From positions 62,001-126,000 of the forward strand of contig RMBW01000043.1 in the NCBI GenBank assembly GCA_004009845.1: a DNA stretch of 64,000 bases, given 5' to 3'. Made by a program: the position numbers and the translations under genes. The stretch comes from Davidsoniella eucalypti. Its lineage: Eukaryota > Ascomycota > Sordariomycetes > Microascales > Ceratocystidaceae. A model generated the notes under the pieces. The model did not search any database and was not told the DNA's origin. It saw only the letters and a list, made by a program, of their open reading frames with translations. Shown in pieces: positions 38,801-50,281 of the stretch (positions are counted from its first letter, which is position 1; every line of letters begins with the position of its first letter).

Positions 38801-41297
38801 AGAGCTTATTCCTAAGCCATTGCTTCCTTTAGCCTATGCCTGACAAACCGGAAAATACTACCAGTATTACTTCCTCTTGCACTTAGCAAAAAATACCGCT
38901 CACTGGCGACCCAGCTAAAACGCCAGTCAATTTGTGGTTGTTGTTAGGCTCTCGGGTGTTGTTTTAATACAGAGTCCAGGCTCTTCTTAGTCTATGGTGT
39001 CTATCAAAGCTAACAAACATTTACAGTACATAGGTCGGCCCTCTCTAAGGCTGTCTTTCGGTGCAATACATTTAATGGACCATAATAATTTCCAAGGCAG
39101 CATTTTATCGCAAATCGCCGCTTATTTCCGAGTCTATCCGTCGCGCCATTCTTATTGTCGCAGTTGACTTGTCTCGGTCTCTCTCGTCATCTCTTTTTGC
39201 CTTTTTTGTGCACCAGACACTTGGCTCACTCTGTTTCGGTGCCACAGCACTAGAGAGATCAAGAAAAAGTGGCCCTAGCGTGCCTTAGTGTGACTATCTT
39301 CCTGGCCTAGTTGTGCTATACATATTAGTACATATGTACATATGTATGTATATTCCCACCAAGTCCCCAGCCCAAAAGAGGGGTAAGGCAGTAGGTATAA
39401 AAGTACACGTAGAAAGGGAATAGAATAGAAGGGGAAACAATTATGGAGCCCGTTTAGGGCGTTGAAGAATGCAATGCATGCATGCAGCTGCAGCTACTAC
39501 ATATCTGTCCACTTGAGGTAGGCCTAAGTTCTCGTACAAAAAAGCAGAAGCAGAAGCAGAAACAAAACAACACGAAGTACAAGTCACCAAGCAGAAGCGG
39601 AGATACGTCAGCATAAGATGGCTACCTATAACTACTAAGAACATTGGCAGGTGATAGTTGGCAGCAATCGCATATAGCCATAGCCAGCAACGCCGGCATA
39701 AGTGTTGCCACCTGTGTCGCTAATGCTCTTGGTGTTGGCATTTAGGCCGTACGTTGAAGCCCAATGCAAAGGCTTTAATACAAAGTCACAGATTTCAATT
39801 GGTACCACCTACGCCTTCAACGCACCGGGCAGTAATTAAAACTAGTCAGTCTACTGGTATGCTCTCAGCTCCTATTCTGACTCTTTTTACTCTCCTCCTC
39901 TCCATCCCCTCCCCACCCCTTTCTTACCTGCTCCTCATCCTCCTTCTCTTCCTTCTTGAGTGACGTCCTTAGGTGACGTTCTTGGGCGACTTTCAAACAG
40001 AGGTTGTACCAGAAAGGAAGGCCTTAGCCATTTTAGGTTATGCAATAATAGCCTTAGTGTCTACAGTACACCAGTGTTCCAGTACTAAGCATGAGACTGT
40101 TCGCTTGGTTACCCTGAAGATGCTAGTCTACAATGATAAATCATTATGCCTAGATGCTGATAGTAGTAATAGTAGTTTCCGAAGCAGTATCCGCTTGATT
40201 GTCTTCTACTTATATCATGCCGACAGTCATATAGAGTGACTAAACAGATATCAATATCGCACTATGTCCTCATTGTCCCGAGAGAGTGGTTAAACAGAGC
40301 TAGAGTTTATCATAACAAGTCAGTCACCGCATATTTGGGCTTAAGCTTTCCCCATCATAGTCCTCCTGTACCTAGGTCCATGAGAAAGAATGAAAGAGAA
40401 TGTGGAAGAAGGTGAAAAAAAAAGAACAGAGCTCTAATGTCGGACAGTCTCGGCCGGGAGGACCGTGGGTGACCAGGATATCATGCTTTAGGTTTTCTTA
40501 ATGGCTTTTTTCTTTTGGCTAATGGGCTAAAGGCTTTACGACTGAAAAACATATGCGATGGGCAAGGTCGCCTGCTAGGATCCATAGTGCGGAGACAAAG
40601 GTCTGACTCTTCCTTGGTGAAGATGCAAGTTGTATGCAGGGCCTTCACCAGATGGCCTTTACTCACTCAGATTATAATCTCCTAAAACTAGGTCATACCG
40701 GGAGTGGACTAGGTCAGGACAGACCAAGCCGGGTTGCATCATACTAGCCCGAACATACATACCTTGAAGGGACGTGAAGTCGGTCAACAAACCCAGATAA
40801 AGTACTTGGGGACCGAGTCAGAGCTGATTGCCTGACTTAGTGTCTTTTCTAATGCTTGTCTAATGCTTGCCTAACACTTGACTTGGTGCTTACTTGGTTT
40901 CTACAGCCATTTGGTGACACCAAACGCCGATTCCCGGGTTCTCGGGACGATCTTCAACCCATGGCAATTGATACCTGGAAAAGGAATTGAATTACGGAAG
41001 AAGGAATTTTTTCCCGCTGGCAGCATGAAAGGCTGAATCAATAGCAAAAAAGGAGGCAAATATGCTTGTATATAGGATACGTGCGCTTTTGTCCATGGTT
41101 TACAGTAGCATGTGATAATGCATTTAGCAGTGTAGGCGGGTGTTTATAGCTTCATGAGACACGAGAAATATATAGAAAGATGCTCTAGACGTACTACGTC
41201 ATATAATTTGCGATACCTTGTTATGCTTGTGGAAATGGCGAGTGCGAGTTATGTACGTCAAAGCAGTATGGGCTTATGGTATGCCATCTATATGCTT

Positions 41298-43161
41298 CTA
41301 TTCGCTTCCCAGTTCCTGATGCGTATCAGGCCAGCGCCTCCAGATCCAATCACACATCTTGACGACATCAGTCATCTCGCTGACATCGTGAACTCTTACA
41401 ATATCAGCGCCTCCCTGAACAGCCGCAGCCACCGTGGCCGCCGTGCCCCAGATCCGCTCTCTAGGAACCTGAACACCAGTTGCCTGGCCAATGAAGCTCT
41501 TACGGCTAGAGCCGACCAGCCACGGCAGACCGACAAACTCCCGTTCAGCCCGCAGTTCATCGAGTCTAGCCAGTAGCTCAATGTTCTGGCGGGCAGTCTT
41601 GGCAAACCCTAAGCCGGGGTCTAGCACGATACGCCAGCGGCGGATACCGGCGTTTTCGGCGGCGCGGACGCGAGCGGCTAGTTCAGAAGCTACGCCGCTT
41701 ACGATTCCGGATGGGTAGTCGGTAAGATGTTGCATGGTAGCCGGTGTGCCACGCATATGCATCAGGCAGATGGAGCAGCCGAGCCGGGCAACCGTAGGCA
41801 ACATTTCGGGATCCAATGTGCCTGCCGATACATCGTTGATCATGTCAGCGCCGGCTAAGATAGCAGCCGAGGCAACTTCTGCGCGGTACGTGTCAATGCT
41901 GATGACGATGTCTTGACCGCCAGGTGTGGCGCGGACGACACGGACGGCTGGTATAACACGGGCAATTTCTTCGGCGATGGAGACTTCTAGGGCGCCGGGG
42001 GCAGTTGATTGGCCGCCGATGTCGAGAATCGTGGCTCCGCCGGAGATGGCGCGAGAGATTGATGCTTCAAGGTGGCTTTGTGAGGCTAGGTTGACGCCGC
42101 CGTCGGAAAAGGAGTCTGGTGTGGTGTTGATTATGGCCATCACGTGAGTGCGGCGTGAGGCCTTGGACGATGCGATTGTCATCTCCGCCGGAGTCGGTGA
42201 TGATACAGTCGATGCCCGCGAGGGCCTTAGTGGCGTTAGAGCCGAGATCAAATCTGGGTTCGGGGGCAGTTGGTTCAGATAGTCTTCGACTAAGTTCCAC
42301 GGTTTGTCCGCGTATAACGGCTCCTGTGGTATCAAGCTACACGGTAAGGGTTAGCTCGGGTTAAGTTTACTGCCGATTCTTCTTTACACTTGACCTACTC
42401 TGCAAGCGGCCGTAAGACAAACTCGCGCTCTGGAATTCCAATGTGTGGCACGGTGAGCCGTTCGTTATGGACCTTTGTGTCTTCATACAGCAAAATATCA
42501 AGATCGATATTGCGCGGGCCTTTGTCAATGACCTTGTGTCTGCCCATAGTGTTTTCAATGTCTTGTAGGGCATCTAGTAGAGCCATTGGTTCCAGCTCAG
42601 TTTCAACCTATTAAATGGTTCCACAAGACTTGTCAGCACATATAACAGCATGTATCTTCATTCTTCCGTCATTGATAGCCTCTTTGGGCGCCTTACTTCA
42701 CACACGCCGTTGACGAATCGGTCCTGGTCTAACACGTACATCGGCGCTGTTTCCCGAAGATTACTCGTCCGCTTAACGCGGATACCACGCCGGTCCATCT
42801 CCTGGCATGCCCGCTCGATCTCAGCGAATCGGTCGCCGAGGTTGCTTCCCAACGCAATGTACGCCGTCTTCGTCCGCTTGGTGTCTTCTAGCTTTGCGTT
42901 GCCGCCACAGCCACCGCCACAGCAGGCATGACGCTTGAATTGTACAGGAACGGCCGCCGTTAGGCCAGATATAGGCTGAGCCCGGGCTCTGGCAAGAGTT
43001 AGTCCAGAGAGTAATGACGTAGCTCTAGTGCTTATGGGTCTTCTATGAGCAGTGACAAAGCCATTATGAAGCTGTTGTATTGGCCAAAACCAAGCGGCTT
43101 GAACTTTGAATTGGTGCCATTTACCAATATGCATTTGTTTCAAACCTCTCAAAGGCATCAT
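41298..43161 (-). CDS. FOL1: bifunctional HPPK-dihydropteroate synthase, 570 aa
   Basis: Folate synthesis: pyrophosphokinase and dihydropteroate synthase steps joining the pterin to p-aminobenzoate. Exons 43161-42697, 42607-42399 and 42336-41298; introns 89 and 62 bp (GTAAGG and GTAGGT donors), phases 0 and 2, 571 codons with stop. Residues about 99-225 are HPPK (YIALGSNLGDR, GPRNIDLDILLYED, VPHIGIPEREFVLRPL). Residues about 288-570 are DHPS (MAIINTTPDSFSDGG, DIGGQSTAPGA, DPGLGFAKT, GSSRKSFIG). The first 80 residues are basic, hydroxylated and free of acidic residues, compatible with a mitochondrial presequence, then an odd ACCGGGCGG segment. No dihydroneopterin aldolase domain is encoded, whereas yeast Fol1 carries it N-terminally. 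The start is the first of two adjacent ATGs. The gene is divergent from the nitronate monooxygenase gene. Confidence 0.93.
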
Positions 43162-44354
43162 TCTGGCTCATTAGCGTAAATTTTTGAAATTTTTTACAGA
43201 GCTTTCTTCAACACCTAATGTCGATATTTCTATCACAGGTGACTTCGAAAGGTTTACTGTGGGTACGCCATCTGTAACCCTATACTTGCCACCCAGACCC
43301 TTAATGCAAAATATATATGTACGTAACATGTGAATTTTGTCGAGTATCAAATTGCATCAACCACCAGTTTGACGTTATTCTCCAACTACCAGGAATATTG
43401 GAGAACCCCAGACAAGTATCAGGTGCCATCATGTCATGGCTAAGTTGATATCTTTCCAGTATTGTATTTAGCATTCCTTAATATCATAATATGTAGCAAT
43501 TTACAGCTTAAAAAGGTATACACAATTGAGCCGAGGCACTTTGTCCTCGTAGACAGGGGGTAGAACGGCTCTTCTGGTTCTAGTTTTTAGGTCTTTTGTC
43601 TCTGCGCTACGGAAGAGGGTCATAGCTTATCAGATGAAGGCGCGCTTATATATACATTAGCAGACAAGCTATCTCCTCGAGGCAGCACACTAGCTAGTTG
43701 TTGTTGATCCCAAAGGACATGTGAATTATGTAAACCTTTGCACTTTGCTGCTGCTTGAGGTCACATGACTTGAAGGTTGGTTTGGGGGCTGTCCAGAGAC
43801 CCACAATTACGCAGTAGATGACGCCCTTTCATTGGTGCAACTATCAGAGCTCCTAAGAGAAGCCTCGGTTCGGCTGATGCTCCAAGCATCTTCATTGCAA
43901 CTTATCCATCGCGCTGTTTTATAAGCAAGCATTGAAGTCCATAGAGAAGAATTTCCAAAGCCTATTTATCCTACATCAAGGCAGTTGATAGTAGTTGTAA
44001 AGTAGTATAATGTAGTTGGAGTAGCTCTTTTGCATTTGGATATTTCCCCGGATTGCACTAACAGCCCGTATAGGAAATTACTGGCATGAGTGCTAGTGCG
44101 CCGCGGTCCGTTCCTAGAGAAGCTGTTTCTGAAGTTGAAATCCGATTCCCACCTGCGTAGAAAAAGAGCAATTGCTTTTCCAGCAAACAAATACTTATAG
44201 AGCTGCGTAATTCCCCATCGTAGAAATTGTGGCTTCTTTATTTAAATCTTCGTATTTCCCCTGTTTCTTTTTTCTTTTCCTTCTTGAATATCTTATTGTT
44301 AGCATCTATCAATAGTCTACTCTATCATATCTTATCATCACAACTTTATCCAAG
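43162..44354. promoter_or_regulatory. divergent intergenic region between FOL1 and nitronate monooxygenase
   Basis: 1.2 kb separating two outward-facing genes. The last 110 bp before 44355 are pyrimidine-rich on the plus strand (TTTCTTTTTTCTTTTCC), a likely leader of the monooxygenase gene. No defined regulatory site is recognised. Confidence 0.45.
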
Positions 44355-45660
44355 ATGGCGTCTCCACGTAAGTTACCGCAATCGCAATCATCATATCGCC
44401 GGCATAAACAAGCGCACTTTGATTGTTTGCCTGTGCTCGCTTTATCTACCGACATTGTGTCTTTGAAGAACTCCCAAGCTAACCTGTTCTTCTGTCCTCC
44501 AGAGCTTATCCGCACCCCCCTTACCGATGTGTTCAAGATTAACCACCCTATCTTGCTGGCGGGCATGAACGTCGCCGCTGGTCCCAAGCTGGCTGCTGCT
44601 GTCACCAACGCAGGCGGTCTTGGTGTCATCGGTGGCATGGGATACACCCCCGACATGCTGAAGGAGCAAATTGCCGAGCTCAAGGAGTATCTTCACGACA
44701 AGAACGCGCCTTTCGGTGTCGATCTGCTTCTGCCACAAGTTGGAGGCAATGCTCGCAAGACCAAGTACGTCTCTATTCTATTCTTGGTTCAAGGACATAG
44801 CAGCTCTGCCGTATATCTACACACATGCGCTAACATATATTCTTCCGTCTTGTAGCTACGATTATACCAAGGGCAAGCTTGACCAGCTGATCGACGTCGT
44901 CATTGAGTCTGGTACCAAGCTCTTTGTCTCCGCTGTTGGTGTGCCCCCCAAGCACGTCGTCGACCGCCTACACGGTGCCGGAATCGTTTACATGAACATG
45001 ATTGGCCACCCCAAGCACGCCAAGAAGTGCCTCGAGCTCGGCGTTGACATTATCTGCGCCCAGGGTGGAGAGGGCGGTGGCCACACTGGTGATGTTCCCA
45101 CCGTCGTGTTAATCCCCGCTGTTGTCGAGGCCTGCCGCGGCTACAAGTCGCCTATCACCGGTGGTCCCGTTCAGGTGCTCGCCGCTGGCGGTATCAGTAA
45201 TGGTTCGCATCTGGCCGCTTCGCTGGCCATGGGCGCTACCGGAGTCTGGGTCGGTACTCGCTTCATCCTCACCGATGAGGCTGGCGCTCCCGAGGAGCAC
45301 AAGGAAGCTGTCCGTTCTGCTGGCTTCAACGACACCATCCGCACTCTGATCTTCACTGGCCGGCCGCTGCGTGTACGCAAAAACGAGTACATTGTTAACT
45401 GGGAGACCAACCGCCTACAAGAGATCCGTGAATTGACCCGTAAGGGCAAGCTGCCGTACGAGGCCGACGTCGAGAAGCTCGAGGCTCAAGATCCCGATGA
45501 TGATAGCCTTGACCAGTGGCGTCCATGGCTCATGGGCAAGAACGCTGCTGTGATTAACAAGCAGGTCCCTGCCAAGGTTGTTGTTGATGAACTTGTCGTG
45601 GATGCCGCCAAAATTATCACGGAGAATGCGTCTCTGGTTGTTTCCAAGCCTAAGCTGTAA
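44355..45660 (+). CDS. nitronate monooxygenase / 2-nitropropane dioxygenase family, 359 aa
   Basis: FMN-dependent TIM-barrel enzyme of the NMO family, which oxidises alkyl nitronates such as propionate 3-nitronate. Exons 44355-44367, 44503-44764 and 44856-45660; introns 135 and 91 bp (GTAAGT and GTACGT donors), 360 codons with stop. Features: GGLGVIGGMGY at about 42-52, AQGGEGGGHTG at about 160-170 with a His at the catalytic position used by this family, AAGGI at 201-205 and GVWVGTRFI at 221-229, which contact the FMN phosphate in relatives. It ends in PKL, which fits a weak peroxisomal PTS1 tripeptide. The first exon contributes only four codons and one base; its choice rests on ATG context, donor quality and phase. 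Codon use is strongly GC-ending, suggesting good expression. It could also be described as a 2-nitropropane dioxygenase-like protein of unknown physiological substrate. Confidence 0.92.
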
Positions 45661-46352
45661 AGAAAAGACGAAAAAGGCTGGAATTGTTTTATTAGTATTT
45701 TTTGTTAAGGAAGAAAAAGAAGGAAAAAAACATATATTTATATATATATAAAAAAAAGGGGCCCTACAGGACAAGTCTGTTAACAGCGTTGTTTGCGTTT
45801 TTTTATGTCTTTTATCATCATAGTATTTTTTGGAGTTACATCATATTAGTTTACACATAGTCTTAATGTGGCGATGATCATATAACAACCATTTGTATTG
45901 AGTAACATCTATTTTTTTGTACTTCATTATCTGTTTATTCTTTTGATTCCAGGTAAAGTTTTACGACAACTGTGTATGACTTTGAAAAGAATCAAAATAA
46001 AAGGAAACTCTTCAAGATAATATTCAAATAATAATCTTAAAGCTAACAAACAAAACAACCGAGAAACCAAAGATCTCGAAAGTATAATTCAAAGACGACG
46101 GTAATAAGAAGGATATTAAAGATAGAAAACAATTGAATGGTTATGGGGAAAAGATCAAGAAACAAAAAACGTAAATGACGACAGGAGACTCGTATCGCAT
46201 AACATGTGTATGTTGTGATATTGGTGACAGAAAAAAAAGGACTAACAAAAAAGAGATTGATATGATAATAAAGAAATTTTGGTAACACAATCCCCCCCAA
46301 AATTCCCGAAAGAGAAAGAAAAGCATCATAGCATGGCACCTGGCCGGGACTT
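45661..46352. terminator. convergent 3' intergenic region
   Basis: 690 bp between the converging 3' ends of the monooxygenase and Glo3 genes. It is AT-rich, with ATATATTTATATATATAT followed by an A-run near 45732-45757, resembling fungal 3'-end efficiency and positioning elements. Function inferred. Confidence 0.35.
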
Positions 46353-48214
46353 CTAGTTACCCAGATATTGCCGGATTGCACCCTGAAGCTTGACAGCACC
46401 ATCGCCTAAAGCGTTAGTAAGCTGCTCCAAATCGTCGCCGGCAGTGATGCCAAACCGGCGGACAAAGTCCTTGGCGGCCGTCTCCAGATCACCGTAGTCC
46501 TCGCCCATATCGTCTTCTTCCTCAGGCCGGCCAAAGTAGGCATTGGATGAGATCGACGTGGCACTCTCGAAGCCTTGCAAACGAGTACGCGCCTCGGTTT
46601 GCGCTGATGGATCGAAGACACCCTTGTTGAAGAACTCGTCTGAAGAGATACCCTTTTGTGTGCCAAACTTTTTGCGGGCATAGTCGTCGCTGTCGTCAAC
46701 TTTCGCAGCCTTGATGGGGCCCACAGAGCCGAATCCGCCAGCGCTCTTCTTAGCTGCACCAGCGCCAGCACTAGCACCGGCCTTGCTGCCAACCTGGCCA
46801 AAGCCTAGACGCGCAATCCCCATGCCCAGGCGCTCAGTATCGCTAGCAGTCTTCTCGCGCGACTGGGTTGCTCCAAAGCCACCGCGGGGTGGGCTTGCTG
46901 GCGTGGGCGCCATCAGATTAGAAGCCTCGGCCTTAGAAGACTTGGTCACCTCAGCAGCAGCGGCATCTTCGGCCTCGGTGTCATAGCCCAGCTTAGCAAT
47001 GCGCTCGGCTTCCTCCTTGGCCTTCTTCTCGGCCTCGTCGAAGTCGATAACATCAGCAGACGTAACCTTCTTTGCGCCCAACTTCGTGGCGACCTTCTTA
47101 GCACCTAGGACGTTCTTGCGGGCGGCAGGTCCAGTCTTGCGAAGAGCAGCCGAGGTTGTGACACGAGCGGCAGCAGGCTTGGAAGCCTCGCCGTCAGGCT
47201 TAGCCAAGGGAGACGTAGTTCTCGCTAGAGGCGAGGCAGTACGGCTGATGACAGGCGGCGTATTGGTGCGCGAGATAGGAGGCGTAGGCTTCTTGATGGT
47301 GGGCTTATCCCAGGAGGAGAAGAAATCGTCTTCCGCTTCGGCTCCAGGGGTATCAGCATCGACTTCGGCATCGAGTAAAACTTCGTTGGGGAATCTGCAA
47401 GCGACCTGTTAATAGATGATGACAGGCCAAAGATATCAGAGAGCACGTACTCTTTGGCATCGCGTGCTGCACGACGCTTCAGCTCATCCTTGTATTTAGT
47501 AGCAGTCGCGGAATGGTACTTGGTCTTGGGATCCTTGCTATTGAGGGCAGCTGAGCCGCCATTCTGCTGGAAGAACTTGGTGGCCGACTCGTTTCCACCG
47601 ACCTTCATCATGCGAAGCTGGTCCCATTGCCATTCTGTATATTGCAAGTAGGAAATATGGGATTAGTAATTGGCCCAAGGGAGAAGAGTTATGCCATGTC
47701 GTGGGGACGTACGATCGAGGTTTGTCGAGCGGACAAAGGAGATGTGCACACCGAGGTTACGGTGGTTTGCAGAGCAATCGAGACAGAGATAGATGCCAAA
47801 GGGCACCGAGGTCCAAGTCGGGTTCTTCTGGCTGCAGTCGAAGCAGATCTGTGTAGAGGACAGAGAGGAGAAGGGCTTGTTAGTAAGGGATCTTTCTTGT
47901 CTCTTTTTTTTAGATTTTTGGACGGGCAAATCAGATCAGCCATGGGTTGCCATCGAGGGCCCTGCCTGTCTATTCGTCTATCTATATATCTGTATATATA
48001 TCTAGATCTGTCCTACAGTCTGTTCTCTCTAGGGATATCCTATGCTGGCCGGCAGTTCCGCCACGCCGGAAGCTATGATGCGCAGGCGGGAGACACAGGA
48101 GACAGATCGTATCGTATCGTTTGTTTATTCATTGGTCCGTACCTTATTCGCCGACTTCGTCTTCATCTTCTCGAACATCTTCAGCGACTGCTGCTTGGAG
48201 GCTAGGCCGCTCAT
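46353..48214 (-). CDS. GLO3: Glo3-type Arf GTPase-activating protein, 477 aa
   Basis: Stimulates GTP hydrolysis by Arf1 on COPI vesicles in Golgi-to-ER retrograde transport. Exons 48214-48143, 47848-47713, 47634-47451 and 47394-46353; introns 294, 78 and 56 bp with GTACGG and GTACGT donors, phases 0, 1 and 2, 478 codons with stop. The ArfGAP zinc finger is C26-x2-C29-x16-C46-x2-C49, followed by NHRNLGVHISFVRS with the catalytic Arg at 54, then QWQWDQLRMMKVGGNESA. The middle is a Lys/Ala/Pro-rich linker with repeated SRT and SPLA motifs. The C-terminal Glo3 motif is present (GISSDEFFNKGVFDPSAQ, then FESATSISSNAYFGR), separating it from Gcs1/Age-type GAPs. It is divergent from TIM21, with 649 bp between starts. 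Confidence 0.94.
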
Positions 48215-48863
48215 GGTGGGCAATGTGGCGGCGCGACGGTGGATAAATATAGGAGAAAGGTAATGTGTGCGTAGATGTTATTGAGGCACCAGAACGTTGT
48301 TTATAGGGTGCAGACGATTGAGTGGTTTCGGAGGAGAATTGATAGCGTGGTTGAGGAAGAAAAAAAGAAAATTAAAGAAAATAATCGAGCCGGCTAGGAG
48401 ATGAAAATAATAGAATCAATTTAGCATCGAACTGGGAAAGAACAAAGATAAATGTGTTTTGTACAAGGCTCAGCTTTGACGCTTCAGGAGACTTGATTGC
48501 TAGATTCTGGATTCTAGATTGCTTTTGCTGTTTTGCTTGCTTTGTTTTTGCTTTGATTGAATTGAAGGTTAAGGTGGCATGAAAAGGCGCACTAGGCCAA
48601 ATTGAATTGGAGCAACTAATTAGAATGGGTCTGTATAGGTCATTCTGCCGGGCGGTGAGCACAGGCCGAACTTGGTAGTGCGAATTCGATAGTAGTTTCA
48701 ACAATTTTAGTAGTCTTTTTATTTTGTTTTGGTGTAGTACAACAGCCAAGCGAAAGACTAAGAGCCGCTTTCAACTTTGTGCTTTGATTTTTATTGCTAG
48801 ACTCACTTTGGATAAGTCGTCTGACGTCAAATCGGCCATCTTCATTCTTAACGACTACCAATC
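48215..48863. promoter_or_regulatory. divergent promoter region between GLO3 and TIM21
   Basis: 649 bp between two outward-facing start codons. It contains the palindromic CRE-like core TGACGTCA at 48820-48827, about 40 bp upstream of the TIM21 ATG, where bZIP factors of the CREB/ATF type could bind. The remainder shows no clear element. Confidence 0.45.
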
Positions 48864-49801
48864 ATGAGCTCTTTCTTGGTCACTAGCCGGCCGGCTTCCA
48901 GTGCCGCCAATCTCGCATGTCGACAGGCAATCATCACCGCATATCCTCGCCGGACATATGCAACTCACAATTCAACATCACCTCCCCATTCTTCATCTTC
49001 GTCTTCACAGGCTTCTGCTACTACCACTTCTCAAATATCCTCTGAGACACGCCGTCGCCGAGTCACCGCCTGGAACGATGACGGTACAGTCCACTGGTCA
49101 AAGCTCTCGGCACGGGAAAAGACATCCCGGGCAACGCAGCAGGGCTTCAATCTCGGCATTGTGGCCGTCGGAGTAGTTCTCACAGTGAGTTTTACTTCAT
49201 CAACTGCTGTACATCACAGTGCCAACTAGCTAACGAACGACTTAGGGTGCCACTATCTACACATTGTTTAGTGAGGTTTTTGCGCCAGAAAGTCGAGTGG
49301 CCCAATATTCAAGAGCAGTCAAATTTGTGAAGAATGATCCGCGATGTACAGCCATCCTCGGCGAATCAAGCACCATATGGGCTCACGGTGAAGAAACCAC
49401 CAACAAATGGCAGCGCTCACGGCCAGTGGCGTAAGTCAAGTCTTATTCATCCACATGACCTGTAGTATATTATATCTAACATACCGTGTAGATCAACAAT
49501 AGATACAGACCGGAATGGCGTTGAGCATCTCATAATGCAGTTCTACGTAAGTTCCTTGTTTAACTTGACATCTAGTTCCTTTCACCTGGCTAACTAGCCA
49601 CTGCCATCGCAGGTCGAGGGCTCCAAAGCCATGGGAACAGTGTTCTTACACATGACACGGCTCCCAGATACAGACGACCTTGAGTACAAATATCTCTACC
49701 TAGACGTCAAGGGACACAACAGAATCTATATCAAGCGAGACGAAACAAAGGCCCGCATCAAGAAGCCCATGAAGTTCCTCGGCATCACGTGGAGTGGCTG
49801 A
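48864..49801 (+). CDS. TIM21: mitochondrial import inner membrane translocase subunit Tim21, 249 aa
   Basis: Component of the TIM23 complex that contacts Tom22 and links the translocase to respiratory chain complexes. Exons 48864-49184, 49246-49430, 49492-49546 and 49613-49801; introns 61, 61 and 66 bp, GTGAGT and GTAAGT donors, 250 codons with stop. An Arg/Ser-rich, acid-free presequence runs to about residue 36 with a processing-type site near PRRTYATHN, followed by a Ser/Thr-rich linker. One membrane segment lies at about 97-117 (NLGIVAVGVVLTGATIYTLF). The intermembrane-space domain follows (SEVFAPESRVAQYSRAVKFV, then LGES, FYVEGSKAMG, YLYLDVKG), ending IKKPMKFLGITWSG. All junctions fall in conserved sequence, so the model is well supported. 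Confidence 0.93.
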
Positions 49802-50281
49802 GAGGCTACCAACTACATACATGTCTATATGCGGAGAGATGCATATAAGAAATCACATTTATACTCAAAATCACGCTACATCTCCCGTGACTCTGCTCAT
49901 AATTTGGGCCTGTACTACTACCATCTACTTTCCTTGTACCATAGATTACAATACCACAATATAATATTTCGCAAGCTTATCTACACAGACCAGAAAGGAC
50001 GTTTGTCTGGTGAAAGGATGATAAAGATAGTAATTGCCAACTTAATGAGGCCACATAACACTCCTTCCTATTTCAATGTTTACAAAACAAACAAAGGTAA
50101 ATCTTGGAATTGGGTATTCAAGTGCTTTTCGCCTTTCATCACACAATACACTATTTAAAGCAACAAATCTTCCCACTTACATTTTTGAATTTCAATACCA
50201 TCCTCATTTCTACCACAAGTACTTAACAAGATGCCTACAAAAGGCCTTGCCAGGCCCATGGCAGAAATTTGAGTTTAAATC
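49802..50281. other. intergenic, TIM21 3' flank
   Basis: 480 bp of AT-rich sequence after the TIM21 stop. It probably contains the 3' UTR. No gene recognised. Confidence 0.4.

Larger units (their letters stand above)
28422..41297. other. gene-poor region, no convincing protein gene
   Basis: About 12.9 kb between the Ndt80-family stop and the FOL1 3' end. The first kilobase is T-rich and probably includes the 3' UTR. Contents seen: a C11 tract near 28745-28755, T17 at 29968-29984, three GACTTTT heptamers at 29324-29344, C17 at 32118-32134, a GGGTA repeat at 32714-32733, and a 13-bp tandem duplication at 35783-35808. ORFs are short and overlap on both strands. I see no transposon proteins or terminal repeats. 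Confidence 0.5.

Noticed and set aside
40840..41000. Possible LTR or retroelement edge near CTAATGCTTG repeats and TTTGGTGACACCAAA
   Set aside because: No paired terminal repeat, primer-binding site or polymerase fragment could be found.
41491..42364. Chain of plus-strand ORFs of 60-75 codons over the DHPS exon
   Set aside because: Antisense shadows of the GC-rich, clearly conserved DHPS coding strand.
46711..47412. Plus-strand ORFs of 91 and 137 codons
   Set aside because: Antisense to Glo3 exon 4, Ala/Ser-rich mirror of its Lys/Ala linker; no independent support.
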